From Spirochaetaceae bacterium (GTDB taxonomy: Bacteria; Spirochaetota; Spirochaetia; Treponematales; Rectinemataceae), in contig JANYKC010000028.1 in assembly GCA_025358255.1 (NCBI GenBank), positions 1 to 64,000 on the forward strand: a DNA stretch of 64,000 bases, written 5' to 3'. Positions 50,910 to 60,710 of this stretch are shown here, one piece after another. Made by a program: the position numbers and the translations under genes. Under the pieces are notes generated by a model. The model did no database searches. It was given only the letters and a program-made list of their open reading frames with translations, and was not told the DNA's origin. Positions within the stretch are counted from its first letter, which is position 1, and every line of letters starts with the position of its first letter.

Positions 50910-52952
50910 CTAGCGGCGGACAATTCGAAAGCCGAACATGGCGTTGAAATTCATTGGACCGTACCAGTCGCGGACGGCCGAAGGGAGCAAATATGCGGCC
51001 GCATCGTCGTAGCTGCCTCCTCGCGTTATGCGATAGTTCCCGGTCGCAGGACCCGTGGGGTCAGCCTGCGGAGCGGCGGGATAGGTCCCGGACCAGTCCC
51101 AGCACCACTGCTCGACCTTGCCTGCCATATCGTAGAGACCGAAGGCGTTCGGCTGTTTCTGACCGACCGCGTGTGTCGTTCCTCCCGAGTTCGAAAGGAA
51201 CCAGGCATACCGCTCGACCGTCGCGTCGTCGCTCGCGTTTCCCCAGTAGAACGTAGTCGTGCCGCCGGCGCGTGCCGCGTACTCCCACTCGGCTTCCGTG
51301 GGCAGGCGGTAGCCGCTCTTCGTGATGTCCATTGTCACCGTGGCGCTTATGATCGGATACCCGGTGTCAGGGGATCTCCCGGTAATAATGTATGCAGGGG
51401 TCAAGCTTCCTCTCATGGAGAGCTTGTTGCAGAACTCCACCGCGTCATACCAGCTCACCCGTACGACCGGGCAGCTTGTTTCACCAGTGAAATCGCCTGG
51501 GTTGTTCCCGGTCACTGCCATGTACTGGGCATAGGTGATATCGTACTTCGACATCTGGAACGAGCTTACGGTCACGTCGCTCGTGCCGTTGTTGAAGATG
51601 CCACCCGTGACGGGGACCATGGAGAATGGCACGGGATTGCCGGTCCAGCCGCCTTCCTCATAGAGGGCCGTCACTTCGGATGCGGTGAGACAGCGGTCGT
51701 AGATCCGGACGTCGTCGATGAAGCCTGAGAACACCTCGTCATAGCTCGAGGTTCTGAAGGAGAGCAAGGTCCTGTACTTGGCGTTTACACTGGTGCTTCT
51801 CGTCCATAGGCACACCGAGATCGGTTTTTTGAAATCGGGAGAACCGAATAGGCTGTATGAATTCGCTCCATCAAACTCGAAGGCATTTCCAAGGTTGCCG
51901 AACCTGTCCGCCGCCAACGTCGCCCCGTTCACCGTCCCGTTGTTCGTGCCTGCCGTATCGTTCGCATTGCCGCTAAAAAGGTATTCGGCGACAAGGCCGC
52001 TCCTCGGCACGCCTTCTGCGCTCGCCGCCACCGGGATCGCCACCGCAGGCGGGCTGGCCGCGCTTTCGCCGGCCGAATTGGAAGCCGTCACCACGAAGCC
52101 ATACTGGATTCCCGCCGTCAGACCCGTGATGGTGGCGGTCGCGCCGCTGATCATGTTCGAGGGGGCCTTCGCATCGGAGGTGCTCGCGATGCTGGCGTTC
52201 GCCCGATAATACACATTGTACGAGGCCCCCGCGACGGTGCCCCACACGAGGGTCACCTGCGCCACCCCGGCTGTGGCCTGGAGAGCGGAGGGCGCGGAAG
52301 GCGGGGATGCCGCCGTGACCGGCGTGGCCGTCACGCTCGCGCTCGCCGCACTCGCGCCAGCTGAATTGATGGCGGTCACGACAAATGCGTACTTGGTGCC
52401 ATTAACGAGTCCGGCCACGGTGGCAGAAGTCCCCGAAATAGAGGCGGAACCCGCCTTGGTGTCCAAAACTGACGCGCGATCGCCTGCCTTGTAGTAGACG
52501 GCATAGGTAGCGCCTGCCACGGCCGCCCAGGTCAGGGCGACCTGCCCATCACCCGGAGCCGCCTGCACTCCGGACGGGGCCGACGGCACCGCCCCCGTCC
52601 CCACCGGTGTGGAGAGGACCACGGCGCTCGGCGTGCTCGTCTTGCCGCCCATCTCCGCGACGACGATGAAGGAGTACTGCGTGCCGTTGACGAGGGAGGC
52701 GATGGTCAGGCTATTCCCGGTCGTCGCCTGCCCTCCTTCGTTCGAGCTCACGGAGACGGCGGTGCCTGCGCTCCGGTAGACCGTATAGCCCTCGACACCG
52801 GCCACCTAGGTCCAGGTGATGAAGACCTGGCCATCGCCGGCGGTGGCGAGCACGCCCGTTGGCGCCTCGGGAGCAATGATCGAGATGTCCTGACAGGAAC
52901 CGAGCAGCAATGTCAAACAGAAAATAGCGAGAACAACCTTGCTGTATTTCAT
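50910..52952 (-). pseudogene. FN3-LamG-SUMF1 lipoprotein gene with in-frame amber codon
   Basis: The gene starts at 52952 with a lipoprotein signal (MKYSKVVLAIFCLTLLLGSC) and an FN3 domain, meets TAG at 52808-52806 in the middle of that domain (FITWT then stop, continuing VAGVEGYTVYRSAG), and stays open in the same frame for 631 more codons. The remainder holds more FN3 repeats, a shortened LamG-like domain (GLVAEYLFSGNANDTAG to IDDVRIYDRCL), and a C-terminal SUMF1/formylglycine-generating-enzyme-like domain (YRLPTEAEWEYAARAGGTTT, GLYDMAGKVEQWCWDW, RGGSYDD). Intact proteins of this kind are exported and of unknown role. The amber codon makes it a probable pseudogene, unless it is suppressed or a sequencing error. 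Confidence 0.75.
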
Positions 52953-52994
52953 GGGCCCTTCCCCGTAGGAGATCTTTTTCCTATGACGCGAAGT

Positions 52995-53885
52995 CCCTAT
53001 CGAAGGCCCTTCCCTATCCCAGCCGCCTTCGGCAAAGAGCACATTGATATCGGCCTCGGCGAGCACGCGATCATAGACCCGGACATCGTCGATGCCGCCC
53101 TTGTACCAGTAGGAGCCATAGCCCGGGGGGTTGTAGTTCGCCAGCTTGATCGTCGCGTCGTTGCTGATCGATACGAGGCGGTTCCGGAAACCAGGAGGCT
53201 GCCATTGAGGTAGATGAGGCCCAGGCCGTCCGCTGGAGACCAGACTATGGACACCATGTTCCATCCGCTCAAGGAAACCACTTCGGAAGTGATATAGACG
53301 CCGCTGACATAGAACTCCAGCCTGGAATCGACGATGCCGAAGGAATAGCCGTTCAGGTAGCCGTGGATATGCTTGCCCGCGATCGGGGCGGAGGTCATGG
53401 GCTGGGTGGCCGCGTCGATCCAGAACGAGAGGGAGAACGCGGATTGAGTCGGCGTAAGGTCGCCCGTCCCCGAAAAGTCGATGGAACCCCCGTTGTCGAA
53501 GAAGTAGGCCTGCCCCGCGTTCCCGAATCGGTCCTGCACCAGGACCGCGCCGTCGACAGTCCCGTCGTGGCCATTTCCGCTCGTGTCATCAGGGCCTCCG
53601 CCGAAAAGGTATTCGGCGACCAACCCGTTCCGCGGGGCAGTTCTCACCATCGCCACCATGGTCGTGGCGCCGGCGACGGCGCTGGCCGCACTCATCTTCC
53701 CGGCTTTCGCCGCGACGACAATGAAGGAATACAGGCTGTTTCCCGATAGGCCCGTGAAGACATGGCTGTTCTCCGAAGTCGAGACGCCGCCCTCATGCGA
53801 GGTCAGGCTGACATCGATTCCTGCTTTCAGGTAGACCGTATAGGCCTCACGCCGTTGCCCTCCGCTACTATGGGGCGCTTCCGAT
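52995..53885 (-). pseudogene. Truncated, frameshifted FN3-LamG gene remnant
   Basis: The frame begins inside an FN3 domain (EAYTVYLKAGIDVSLTSHEG), directly after the stop of the 53893 gene, and has no start codon region or signal peptide. It continues through a LamG domain (GLVAEYLFGGGPDDTSGNGH, NMVSIVWSPADGLGLIYLNG). A frameshift near 53150-53200 moves the rest (LVSISNDATIKLANY, KGGIDDVRVYDRVL) to another frame. The LamG end GGW is shared with the neighbour at 50910-52952, but no SUMF1 domain follows. It is a decayed paralogue that has lost both ends. Confidence 0.8.
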
Positions 53886-53892
53886 CGGGCCG

Positions 53893-54393
53893 TCAGCCCA
53901 AGGGCAACACCTTGACGATCCTCATGAAGGTCGACTTTTCGGTGGCGCCTTTATCCTTGTTGTCGGCGGCCAGCCGCTTGATGAGGGCGGGGTCGGTGAT
54001 GAGCTCGACGACGATGCGGGCGCCCTTGTTGCGGTCCAGCTTCTCCGTGGCGGAGGGCGTATAGAGATAGGCCGTGATGACGGCGAGCTTGCGGGCCGCG
54101 ATGTTCTCGCTGGTCTGGTTCGGGGCGATGCCAAAGATGATGGCCGTGCGGTCCTTGCTCACCCCGGGAATGACGACCGCCGCATTCGGGGAGCCGTCGG
54201 CGTTGACCGTCGCGACGCTGACCGCGCAGAGGCGGGCATCAAGGGCAGCCCAGAGCTCCTCGCCCTGGAAGGAGCTCTTGGCATAGTAGTAGCTTGTCGA
54301 GGCCTTTGAGATGGCATCGGCCGACTGCGCGGACAAGTCAAGGCAAAGGCCCAGGACAAGGGCGATGCTGACGAAAGCGACTCTCAGTTTCAT
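53893..54393 (-). CDS. Exported pyridoxamine 5'-phosphate oxidase-like (split-barrel) protein
   Basis: A 166-residue protein with a signal peptide (MKLRVAFVSIALVLGLCLDL, cut near LSAQS). The mature part resembles the FMN-binding split-barrel family: LCAVSVATVNADGSPNAAVV, then AIIFGIAPNQTSENIAARKL and a late strand RIVVELI. Family members bind FMN or F420 or have lost the cofactor; periplasmic versions are uncommon, so the activity is open. The ATG at 54393 has GAGGAG seven bases ahead. The gene is divergent from the SpiroCoCo gene; an AT-rich region with TATATATATG sits between them. Confidence 0.7.
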   Translation of the reverse strand: MKLRVAFVSIALVLGLCLDLSAQSADAISKASTSYYYAKSSFQGEELWAALDARLCAVSVATVNADGSPNAAVVIPGVSKDRTAIIFGIAPNQTSENIAARKLAVITAYLYTPSATEKLDRNKGARIVVELITDPALIKRLAADNKDKGATEKSTFMRIVKVLPLG

Positions 54394-54568
54394 GGAAACT
54401 CCTCTTTGCTGCCATTTCATGGTGGCATATATATATTTACAGTATACATATACACTCGAAGGGATGGCGCAGTCAAGCATTATATATCGAGTCGCCTTCG
54501 CCCTTCCGCAGGACCATGAAATGCTCTATACTGCCGCCAAGTTATATCGATAAATTCTGGAGTTCGGC

Positions 54569-57500
54569 ATGCTCTTCAGTGTGGGTGATTTCATTACCCT
54601 GGGCGTCGTTCTGGTTGTCCTCTTTGTCTATCGCCGGCTGGACCGGGACAACCGCTCGCTCGAGAAGGTGAAGAAATACGCGGACAAGCTCCGGGACGAC
54701 CTTTCGGCCTATGTGGACCGGCGCGCCGGGGATCTCCAGCGCTATGCCATCGAGCTCGATGTGCAGCAAAAGGCCGCCAAGGAAGTCCTCAAGAGGATCC
54801 AGGGCGTCGAAGAGGGCCTGGGCGCCAGGGCGGAAGCCATCGGCGCGATCGAAAAACGCCTTGGCGAGTACGACGGAGCCCTCTCCCGCCTCATGCAGAT
54901 GTCGGCGGCCGTGGACGAAAACCTCGCCCGCCTCCACAACGAGAGCGAGTTCACCAACAATCTCGGTCGCAGGCTGGAGACGGCCCAGAAAAGCCTCGTC
55001 CAGCTAGAAAAGGAGCTTCCCGCCCTCCGCGAGAACTTCGCCCGCGACAACGACGCCGCCCTCGACTCCTTCAAGGGCGGTCTCCTCTCCGCTATCGGCG
55101 CGCGCCTGGATGCGACCGCAGTCACCTTGGCCAAGGCCGGTGCCGAGGCCGCAGCCCTCCTGGCCAAGGCCGAGGACGGCAAGCGCGAGGCGGACCGGGA
55201 ATTCGCCCTGGCCTTCCAGCGCGCCCGCGTCGAGGCGGAGAAGCTCGAGGACGCCGCCTTCGAGAGGCTCAAGGAGGCCTCGGACGCCAAGGCCGCGCGG
55301 CTGCGCGAGACGGTGGACGAGAAATTCCGCGAAATAGGCCAGGCGGCGAAGGAAAAGGCCGCCGAGACCCAGGGCCTCCTCAAGGGACTCAAGGCGGAAT
55401 GGAAGGCCGAGTCCGAAGGTCTCCTTATGGCCACGCAGGCAGAGGTCGGAGCCGCCGCGGAGCAGCTCGGCAAAAGGCTCGACATCGCCCAGGCCCGCCT
55501 CCTGGAAGTCGAGAATTCCCACGAGGAGAAAGCCGGGCGCATCGAGCGCAAGGCCGAGGAGCTCGCCGCCGCGCTCCAGGAAAAGGTCAAGGCCGCCCTT
55601 GGCGCCCACAGGGAAGAGCTCGAGCGCCGCATGGCCGAATCAAAAACCCGCATCGAAGCCGCTTCCGCGGAGATCGCGGTCCTCGCGAAAGCCTCCGAAG
55701 CGGGGCTGGAGCTCACCGCCAAGGCCCAGGCAAGGTCCGCGGCTGCGTTGGCACAGCAAGCCCTGGCCCTGGACGAGGCCGGCAAGGCCCTGGAAGCCAG
55801 GCTCAAGGCCAAGAGCGGCGCGCTGGACGTGGAACTGTCCGCCGTGGCCGAGAAGCTCGCGGCGGATTTCCTCTCGAAGAGCCGGGCGATGGAACAGAGG
55901 CTCGGCGCGGCCGGCGCCGACCTGGAGACCAAGGTCGCCGCGGCCTTCGAGCGTCGGCTCGCGGAATACGGCTCGGACGTCGAAGCCAAGTTCGCCCGGC
56001 TCGAGGCGGTCAATGTCGATATCGGCAGCCTGGAGGGAGCGCTCCGCGAGGCCATGGGCCAGGCCGAGCGCCGCGTGGAGGACGACTTCGCCGCCTTCCA
56101 GGCAGGCTTCCAGGGCCGCGCCGCGCGCTTCGAGGAGGGCTTCGCCGCCCAGAGCGCCAGCTTGCGCAACTCGATGCAGTCCCTCGAGACCGAACTCGGC
56201 GCCCTCAAGTCCAGGGCCTACGAGAACGTCTCCGAGAAGCTCAAGCTCTTCGAGGACGATTTCTTCGCCGACCTCAAGACCCGGAGCGAAGCGGTGGACG
56301 CACGCCTCGAGTCCTGGAAGAACGACCTGGACAAGGCGCTGGCCGACCTTTCGATGGTCACCGCCGGGGAGCGCGCCGCCGCCGAAAAGGCGAGCCTCGA
56401 GGAAGTCCGCGCCCGCCTGGCCGATGCCCAGGCCCGCGTCATCGAACAGCTCGAGACGATGCGCGGCCGGGTGCAGGATATCGCCGACGGCATCGCCGCC
56501 CAGGGCGGCATGGCACAGGAAAGCCTCGCGGCGCTCAAGGACTCAGTGCGCCTCGATGCCGCCGACGCCCGCAAGACCGCCCTCGCCTATGTGGAGGGCG
56601 AGGTCTCGCGCATCAACCTGGACGCCGAGGCCCGGATCAAGACCGCGGAAAAGGGCTTGGACGAAGGCCTGGGCCGCCTTGCCGCCGAGGTGGGAGCAGA
56701 GGCCGACCGCCTGCGCGGCCTCCGCGAAGCCACGCAAAGCGCCGCGGCGGCCTTCGCCGGGGAATTCCAGGCCAGGCTCCTCGAGGCGGAAAAGCGCGCC
56801 AAGACCGACTTCGAAGCCTTCCGCGCTACGACCCTTGCCTTGGCGGAGACGCTCCGCGCGGACTACGAGGCCCAGCGCGACGGCTACATGAAACAGTCCC
56901 AGGGTGACCGCGACCGTTTGTCCAAGGAGCTCGCGGGCCTCGCCGACCGCACCGCGGAGCTCAGGCAGGACCTCTCGTCCCGCATCAGCCAGGCCCTGGA
57001 GGGCTTCGCGCGCGGCTACGAGGGCTTCTCCGTCGAACTCGCGAAAAAGCAGAAAGAGGCCGAGGCCGAGGCGGAAGCCAGGCTCCGGGCCTTCAAGGAC
57101 AGCGCCTCGGACCTCGGTCTCAAGGTCGAGGCCAGCAGGGCCCAGGCCTTCGGCAAGGTCGAGGCCGAGGCCGCCCGCCTCTCCCAGTCCTTCACGGAGA
57201 TCGAGAAGGAGCAGAAGGCCTTTGTCGCCCAGACCAGGCTCTTCGAAAGGGCGGACGAGCTCAAGGCGAACCTGGCCGACGCCATCGGTACGATGAAGGA
57301 AGACCTGGCGCGCCTGGATTCCCGCAAGGCCGAGATCGCCGACCTCGAGAACCAGCTCGGGCGCGTGAAGCGCCTGGAGGACGAGGTCAACCAGAAGGTC
57401 GCGCGCTTCCTGGCGGAGAAGCGCCGCATCGACGCCCTCGAGGCAGATTTCGGACGCCTCTCCGAGATATCGCAGGGCGTGGACCGCAAGCTCGAGGAAG

Positions 57501-58120
57501 TCACCGGGGCGAGCGACGCCCTCACCGAGGCCCAGGCCCGCATCCGGAAGCTCATGGAGCTTTCCGCCGAGGCCGAGACCAAGTACGAGCGCCTCGAGAA
57601 GAAAGCCACCATCCTCGACGCCACCGCCGAATCGGTGGACCGCAATTTCCAGCAGACCCAGAACGTGGAGAAGCTCCTCGCGGCCTATGGCGCGGAGCTC
57701 AAGCGCATACCGGAACGCATCATGGAGATCAGGAAGAGCGTGGACGAGCTGGCAGCCGGCAAGGTCAAGGCCGACGAGGCCGCATCGAAGCTCGGGGAGC
57801 TGGACGGGATCCTCGCCGACGCGGAGAAGCGCATCGCCGAGGCCCAGAAGGCCCGCGAGTGGCTCGCCCGCGCGGAGACCCGCCTCGAGGAAGTCAACCG
57901 CCAGGCATCGGAGCAGCTCAAGCTCCTCTCGACCCTCCTCAAGGAGGAAGGCGGCTCCTCCAGCCGCGCCTCCGCGGGGAAGGGCGCGCCCCCTTCCTCC
58001 ATCCAGGAGACCGTCCGCAAGCTGGCCAGACAGGGCTGGGCGGCGGACGAAATCGCGCGCGCCGTGAAGATCTCGCGGGGCGAGGTCGAGCTCATCCTCG
58101 AGCTCGGCGGAAAAAACTAG
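54569..58120 (+). CDS. SpiroCoCo-family giant coiled-coil protein
   Basis: This 1183-residue protein has a membrane helix at about 5-21 (FITLGVVLVVLFVYRR) and then almost unbroken coiled coil rich in Ala, Glu, Lys and Arg to about residue 1130. It ends with a conserved small helical domain (ETVRKLARQGWAADEIARAV, then KISRGEVELILEL) that looks like a helix-turn-helix-type tail. This is the plan of the SpiroCoCo family, found in spirochaetes and thought to be structural, perhaps for cell shape or cytoskeletal filaments. A GGAG lies six bases before the ATG and a TATACT -10 box at 54527-54532. The next gene follows after 11 bases, in the same direction. Confidence 0.85.
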   Translation: MLFSVGDFITLGVVLVVLFVYRRLDRDNRSLEKVKKYADKLRDDLSAYVDRRAGDLQRYAIELDVQQKAAKEVLKRIQGVEEGLGARAEAIGAIEKRLGEYDGALSRLMQMSAAVDENLARLHNESEFTNNLGRRLETAQKSLVQLEKELPALRENFARDNDAALDSFKGGLLSAIGARLDATAVTLAKAGAEAAALLAKAEDGKREADREFALAFQRARVEAEKLEDAAFERLKEASDAKAARLRETVDEKFREIGQAAKEKAAETQGLLKGLKAEWKAESEGLLMATQAEVGAAAEQLGKRLDIAQARLLEVENSHEEKAGRIERKAEELAAALQEKVKAALGAHREELERRMAESKTRIEAASAEIAVLAKASEAGLELTAKAQARSAAALAQQALALDEAGKALEARLKAKSGALDVELSAVAEKLAADFLSKSRAMEQRLGAAGADLETKVAAAFERRLAEYGSDVEAKFARLEAVNVDIGSLEGALREAMGQAERRVEDDFAAFQAGFQGRAARFEEGFAAQSASLRNSMQSLETELGALKSRAYENVSEKLKLFEDDFFADLKTRSEAVDARLESWKNDLDKALADLSMVTAGERAAAEKASLEEVRARLADAQARVIEQLETMRGRVQDIADGIAAQGGMAQESLAALKDSVRLDAADARKTALAYVEGEVSRINLDAEARIKTAEKGLDEGLGRLAAEVGAEADRLRGLREATQSAAAAFAGEFQARLLEAEKRAKTDFEAFRATTLALAETLRADYEAQRDGYMKQSQGDRDRLSKELAGLADRTAELRQDLSSRISQALEGFARGYEGFSVELAKKQKEAEAEAEARLRAFKDSASDLGLKVEASRAQAFGKVEAEAARLSQSFTEIEKEQKAFVAQTRLFERADELKANLADAIGTMKEDLARLDSRKAEIADLENQLGRVKRLEDEVNQKVARFLAEKRRIDALEADFGRLSEISQGVDRKLEEVTGASDALTEAQARIRKLMELSAEAETKYERLEKKATILDATAESVDRNFQQTQNVEKLLAAYGAELKRIPERIMEIRKSVDELAAGKVKADEAASKLGELDGILADAEKRIAEAQKAREWLARAETRLEEVNRQASEQLKLLSTLLKEEGGSSSRASAGKGAPPSSIQETVRKLARQGWAADEIARAVKISRGEVELILELGGKN

Positions 58121-58131
58121 GAGGAGCGTCC

Positions 58132-58896
58132 ATGTTCAGGAAGGCCATTGTAAGACTGCCCTCGCCATCCTTGGTCCAGGGCATCACCTCCAACCCAGGC
58201 CTCGGCAAGCCCGATTACGCCCTCGCCCTCCGCCAGCACGCGGCCTATGTCGCGGCCCTGGAATCCTGCGGCCTCTCCGTCCTCGTCCTCCCTGCCGAGG
58301 GCTCCTTCCCCGACTCCTGCTTCGTCGAGGACATCGCCGTCTGCACGGGGCGCTTCGCCCTGGTCGCACGGCCAGGGGCCCCCTCCCGCCGCGGGGAGAC
58401 GGAAGGCATCGAGGCCGTGCTTCGTACCTGGTATGAGGATATCGAGGCGATAGGCGATCCGGGGACCCTCGAGGGCGGTGACGTCATGATGGTCGGGGAC
58501 ACCTTCTACGTGGGGCTGTCGAGCCGCACCAACCGCGAGGGCGCCGCGCAGTTCATCGCGGCCCTCTCCCGCCGCGACTACGAGGGCGTGGCCATCGAGA
58601 TGCCGAAGACCCTCCACCTCAAGACTGGCCTCTCCTACCTCGAGGATGGCATCCTCCTCGTGGCGCGCGAGTTCGTCGACCACCCGGAGTTCGCTGAGTT
58701 CACCCGCATCGAGGTTGATCCCGCCGAGGGCTACGCCGCCAACTCGATCCGCGTCAACGACAAGGTCCTTGTCCCCGCGGGCAACCCGAAGACCGCCCGG
58801 GCCATCCGGGAAGCCGGCCTCGAGGTCCTCGAGGTCGACACCTCGGAATATAGGAAGCTCGACGGCGGGCTCTCCTGCCTTTCCCTGAGGTTCTAG
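58132..58896 (+). CDS. Dimethylargininase (DDAH)
   Basis: DDAH hydrolyses N-omega-methylated arginines to citrulline and methylamines. The 254-residue protein has the same length and the same active-site numbering as the Pseudomonas enzyme: Cys249 (GGLSCLSLRF), His162 (TLHLKTGLSYL) and Glu114 (GTLEGGDVMM), with the substrate loop FVEDIAV near 64-70. It is cytoplasmic. The ATG at 58132 has AGGAGGAG and the frame is open further upstream only as an overlap with the SpiroCoCo gene. In bacteria it may use methylarginines from protein turnover or from a host; it could also act as an arginine deiminase-like enzyme. Confidence 0.93.
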   Translation: MFRKAIVRLPSPSLVQGITSNPGLGKPDYALALRQHAAYVAALESCGLSVLVLPAEGSFPDSCFVEDIAVCTGRFALVARPGAPSRRGETEGIEAVLRTWYEDIEAIGDPGTLEGGDVMMVGDTFYVGLSSRTNREGAAQFIAALSRRDYEGVAIEMPKTLHLKTGLSYLEDGILLVAREFVDHPEFAEFTRIEVDPAEGYAANSIRVNDKVLVPAGNPKTARAIREAGLEVLEVDTSEYRKLDGGLSCLSLRF

Positions 58897-58906
58897 GGGG
58901 GGGAGC

Positions 58907-58935
58907 TTCTCTACACCCGCCGTTTCGCCTATACT
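58907..58935 (+). promoter_or_regulatory. Predicted leaderless promoter of the chemotaxis receptor gene
   Basis: TTCTCT (58907-58912) and TATACT (58930-58935) are 17 bases apart, and the -10 box ends six bases before the ATG at 58942. Transcription would begin at the start codon. Confidence 0.5.
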
Positions 58936-58941
58936 GCGGGT

Positions 58942-60588
58942 ATGCGCATTCCAAGCCCGGCAGAGATGGCGTTCCCGGCAAGGGACCGGGGGACAGTCCC
59001 GATATCGATCCAGAGGCGCATTCCCTTCCTGGTCAACACCGACCTCGTCATGCTCCTGTTCTTCCTTGTGGCGTCCACCGTCCGCTTCATGGCCCAACCC
59101 GCCGAATACCGCAGCTTCTTTTTCGCCGTGTGGGCGACGAGCCTCGCAGGGTACACGTCGAGCCTCGTCCTTGTGCGCAGGAAGCGCTACGGGCTGGCCT
59201 CCTACGCCGGCACCGTCAGCAGCCTCCTCAACGTCTGCTGGCTCAGCTTCCTCCTTCCCGTGGAGTCCATACTCGATTTCTATCGCTTCGGGATGTATGT
59301 CGCCGTCGCGATCATAGCCAATTCCCTGGTCGCCCTCGGGCGGCGCCAGGTCCAGGCCTTCGGGGCGGCCACCGTCCTGGCCTATGTCGCCTACACCCTC
59401 GGCATGATGGTCCCGCATTTCGGCCTGGCCGATCCTGAGCTCAAGTCGGTGGCCGCCACGCTACTTGGCGTGATCGTCCTCTCGAATGTCTTCGTGCTGT
59501 ACATCGCCCGGATAAGCGCGGACCTCATCGACCTCGCCGTCCGCGACGCCGGCCAGAACCTGGAGAAGGCAGAACGCCTTGGCCACCTCATCCAGGGTTC
59601 CCGCGGATCGCTCCGCATCGGCGAGGAGCTGGCCAAGAAGGCGGAGGAGAGCATCCGCGGCGCCGGGGAAGTCCGTTCGAGGATCGCGGCCCTGGAAGGC
59701 CAGGCCAGGACCCTCAGCGCCGACGCGCGCGGCGCCGAGGAGTCCAACTCGAAGGTGGCGGAGTTCACGAACGCCCTGCGGGATTCGGTGATCAGCCAGA
59801 ACGAGGTCATCCACGAGACGAGCGCCGCCCTGGTCGAGATCGCGGCCACGGTGGGCAACCTGGCCGCCGTGGCCACGGCGAAGCGGAGCGGCATCGACGC
59901 GGTCCTCTCGGGCTTCGAGGGCCAGCGCGCCGAGATGCGCAAGGTCGTCGAGGGCATGGAACGCATCCGCGAGTCCTCCGCCCTCGTCCTCGGCTCGGCG
60001 GGCCTCATCCTGGACGTCAGCGAGAAGACCGACCTCCTGGCCATGAACGCCTCGATCGAGGCCGCCCACTCGGGCAGCTCCGGCAAGGGCTTCGCCGTCA
60101 TCGCCATGGAGATCCGCAAGCTCTCGGACGAGGCCAAACGGGGTTCGGAGAGCATCACCGCGGCCTTGCGGGAGAACAATTCTGTCATCTCCGGCGCGAC
60201 CGGCCTCGTCACCTCCTTCCAGGAGGCCTTCGAGGGCACGATGGCGGAGATTCGCGACACCTTCGACGCGATGGAGGAGATCATACGCGGCCTCTCGGAG
60301 ATGGAGATGGCGAACGACGAACTGCGCGCGGCGACCCAGGTGCTGACCAACATCGCGATCAAGACCGAGACCGGCGTGAGCGACGTGGCCACCAGGACGT
60401 CCTTGGGCGCGGAAGGGGTGCGTCGCATATCGCGTTTCTCCGACGAGCTGCTGGAGGCCATCGGCCTCATCAGGAACCATTTCGGCGCGATGGAAGGGAC
60501 GATGGCGTCCATCGAGGAGATCGGACGCCGCAACATCGACCAGATCGCCGTGCTCGGGAAGAGCCTCGACGAAGTCAACCGCGGATAG
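58942..60588 (+). CDS. Methyl-accepting chemotaxis-type receptor with multi-helix membrane domain
   Basis: A 548-residue receptor. The N-terminal 200 residues contain about six membrane helices with no periplasmic sensor domain. The cytoplasmic part is helical and includes the signalling hairpin tip (EKTDLLAMNASIEAAHSGSS, then GKGFAVIAMEIRKLSDEA), close to the MCP consensus that binds CheA and CheW. It therefore probably senses a membrane or intracellular cue, as energy taxis receptors do. No ribosome site precedes the ATG; the -10 box is six bases upstream, pointing to a leaderless mRNA. A start eight codons later (58966, weak AGAG) is an alternative. Confidence 0.87.
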   Translation: MRIPSPAEMAFPARDRGTVPISIQRRIPFLVNTDLVMLLFFLVASTVRFMAQPAEYRSFFFAVWATSLAGYTSSLVLVRRKRYGLASYAGTVSSLLNVCWLSFLLPVESILDFYRFGMYVAVAIIANSLVALGRRQVQAFGAATVLAYVAYTLGMMVPHFGLADPELKSVAATLLGVIVLSNVFVLYIARISADLIDLAVRDAGQNLEKAERLGHLIQGSRGSLRIGEELAKKAEESIRGAGEVRSRIAALEGQARTLSADARGAEESNSKVAEFTNALRDSVISQNEVIHETSAALVEIAATVGNLAAVATAKRSGIDAVLSGFEGQRAEMRKVVEGMERIRESSALVLGSAGLILDVSEKTDLLAMNASIEAAHSGSSGKGFAVIAMEIRKLSDEAKRGSESITAALRENNSVISGATGLVTSFQEAFEGTMAEIRDTFDAMEEIIRGLSEMEMANDELRAATQVLTNIAIKTETGVSDVATRTSLGAEGVRRISRFSDELLEAIGLIRNHFGAMEGTMASIEEIGRRNIDQIAVLGKSLDEVNRG

Positions 60589-60695
60589 TTCCCAGGTGGA
60601 CGGGCGGCCGTCGGGACCTTTCTGGCAGCCATAGCTGGCTCCGCCAGCCTGCGCGCAAAAATCGCCAAGCCCGATATGAGGGCCAGCGCCTGCCG

Positions 60696-60704
60696 TGCTA
60701 GGAT
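60696..60704 (+). promoter_or_regulatory. Extended -10 box, leaderless, of the pseudouridine synthase gene
   Basis: The sequence TGC-TAGGAT is an extended -10 element; no good -35 is seen. The hexamer (60699-60704) ends six bases before the ATG at 60711, and no ribosome site is present. Confidence 0.5.
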
Positions 60705-60710
60705 GTGCGC

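Noticed and set aside
52806-52808. TAG as a pyrrolysine codon
   Set aside because: No pyl genes are in the window, the position is an ordinary FN3 strand, and the neighbouring relative is clearly decayed, so a nonsense mutation is simpler.
54421-54460. TATATATATA region as a replication origin
   Set aside because: It is short, has no DnaA-box cluster, and fits the promoter region between two divergent genes.
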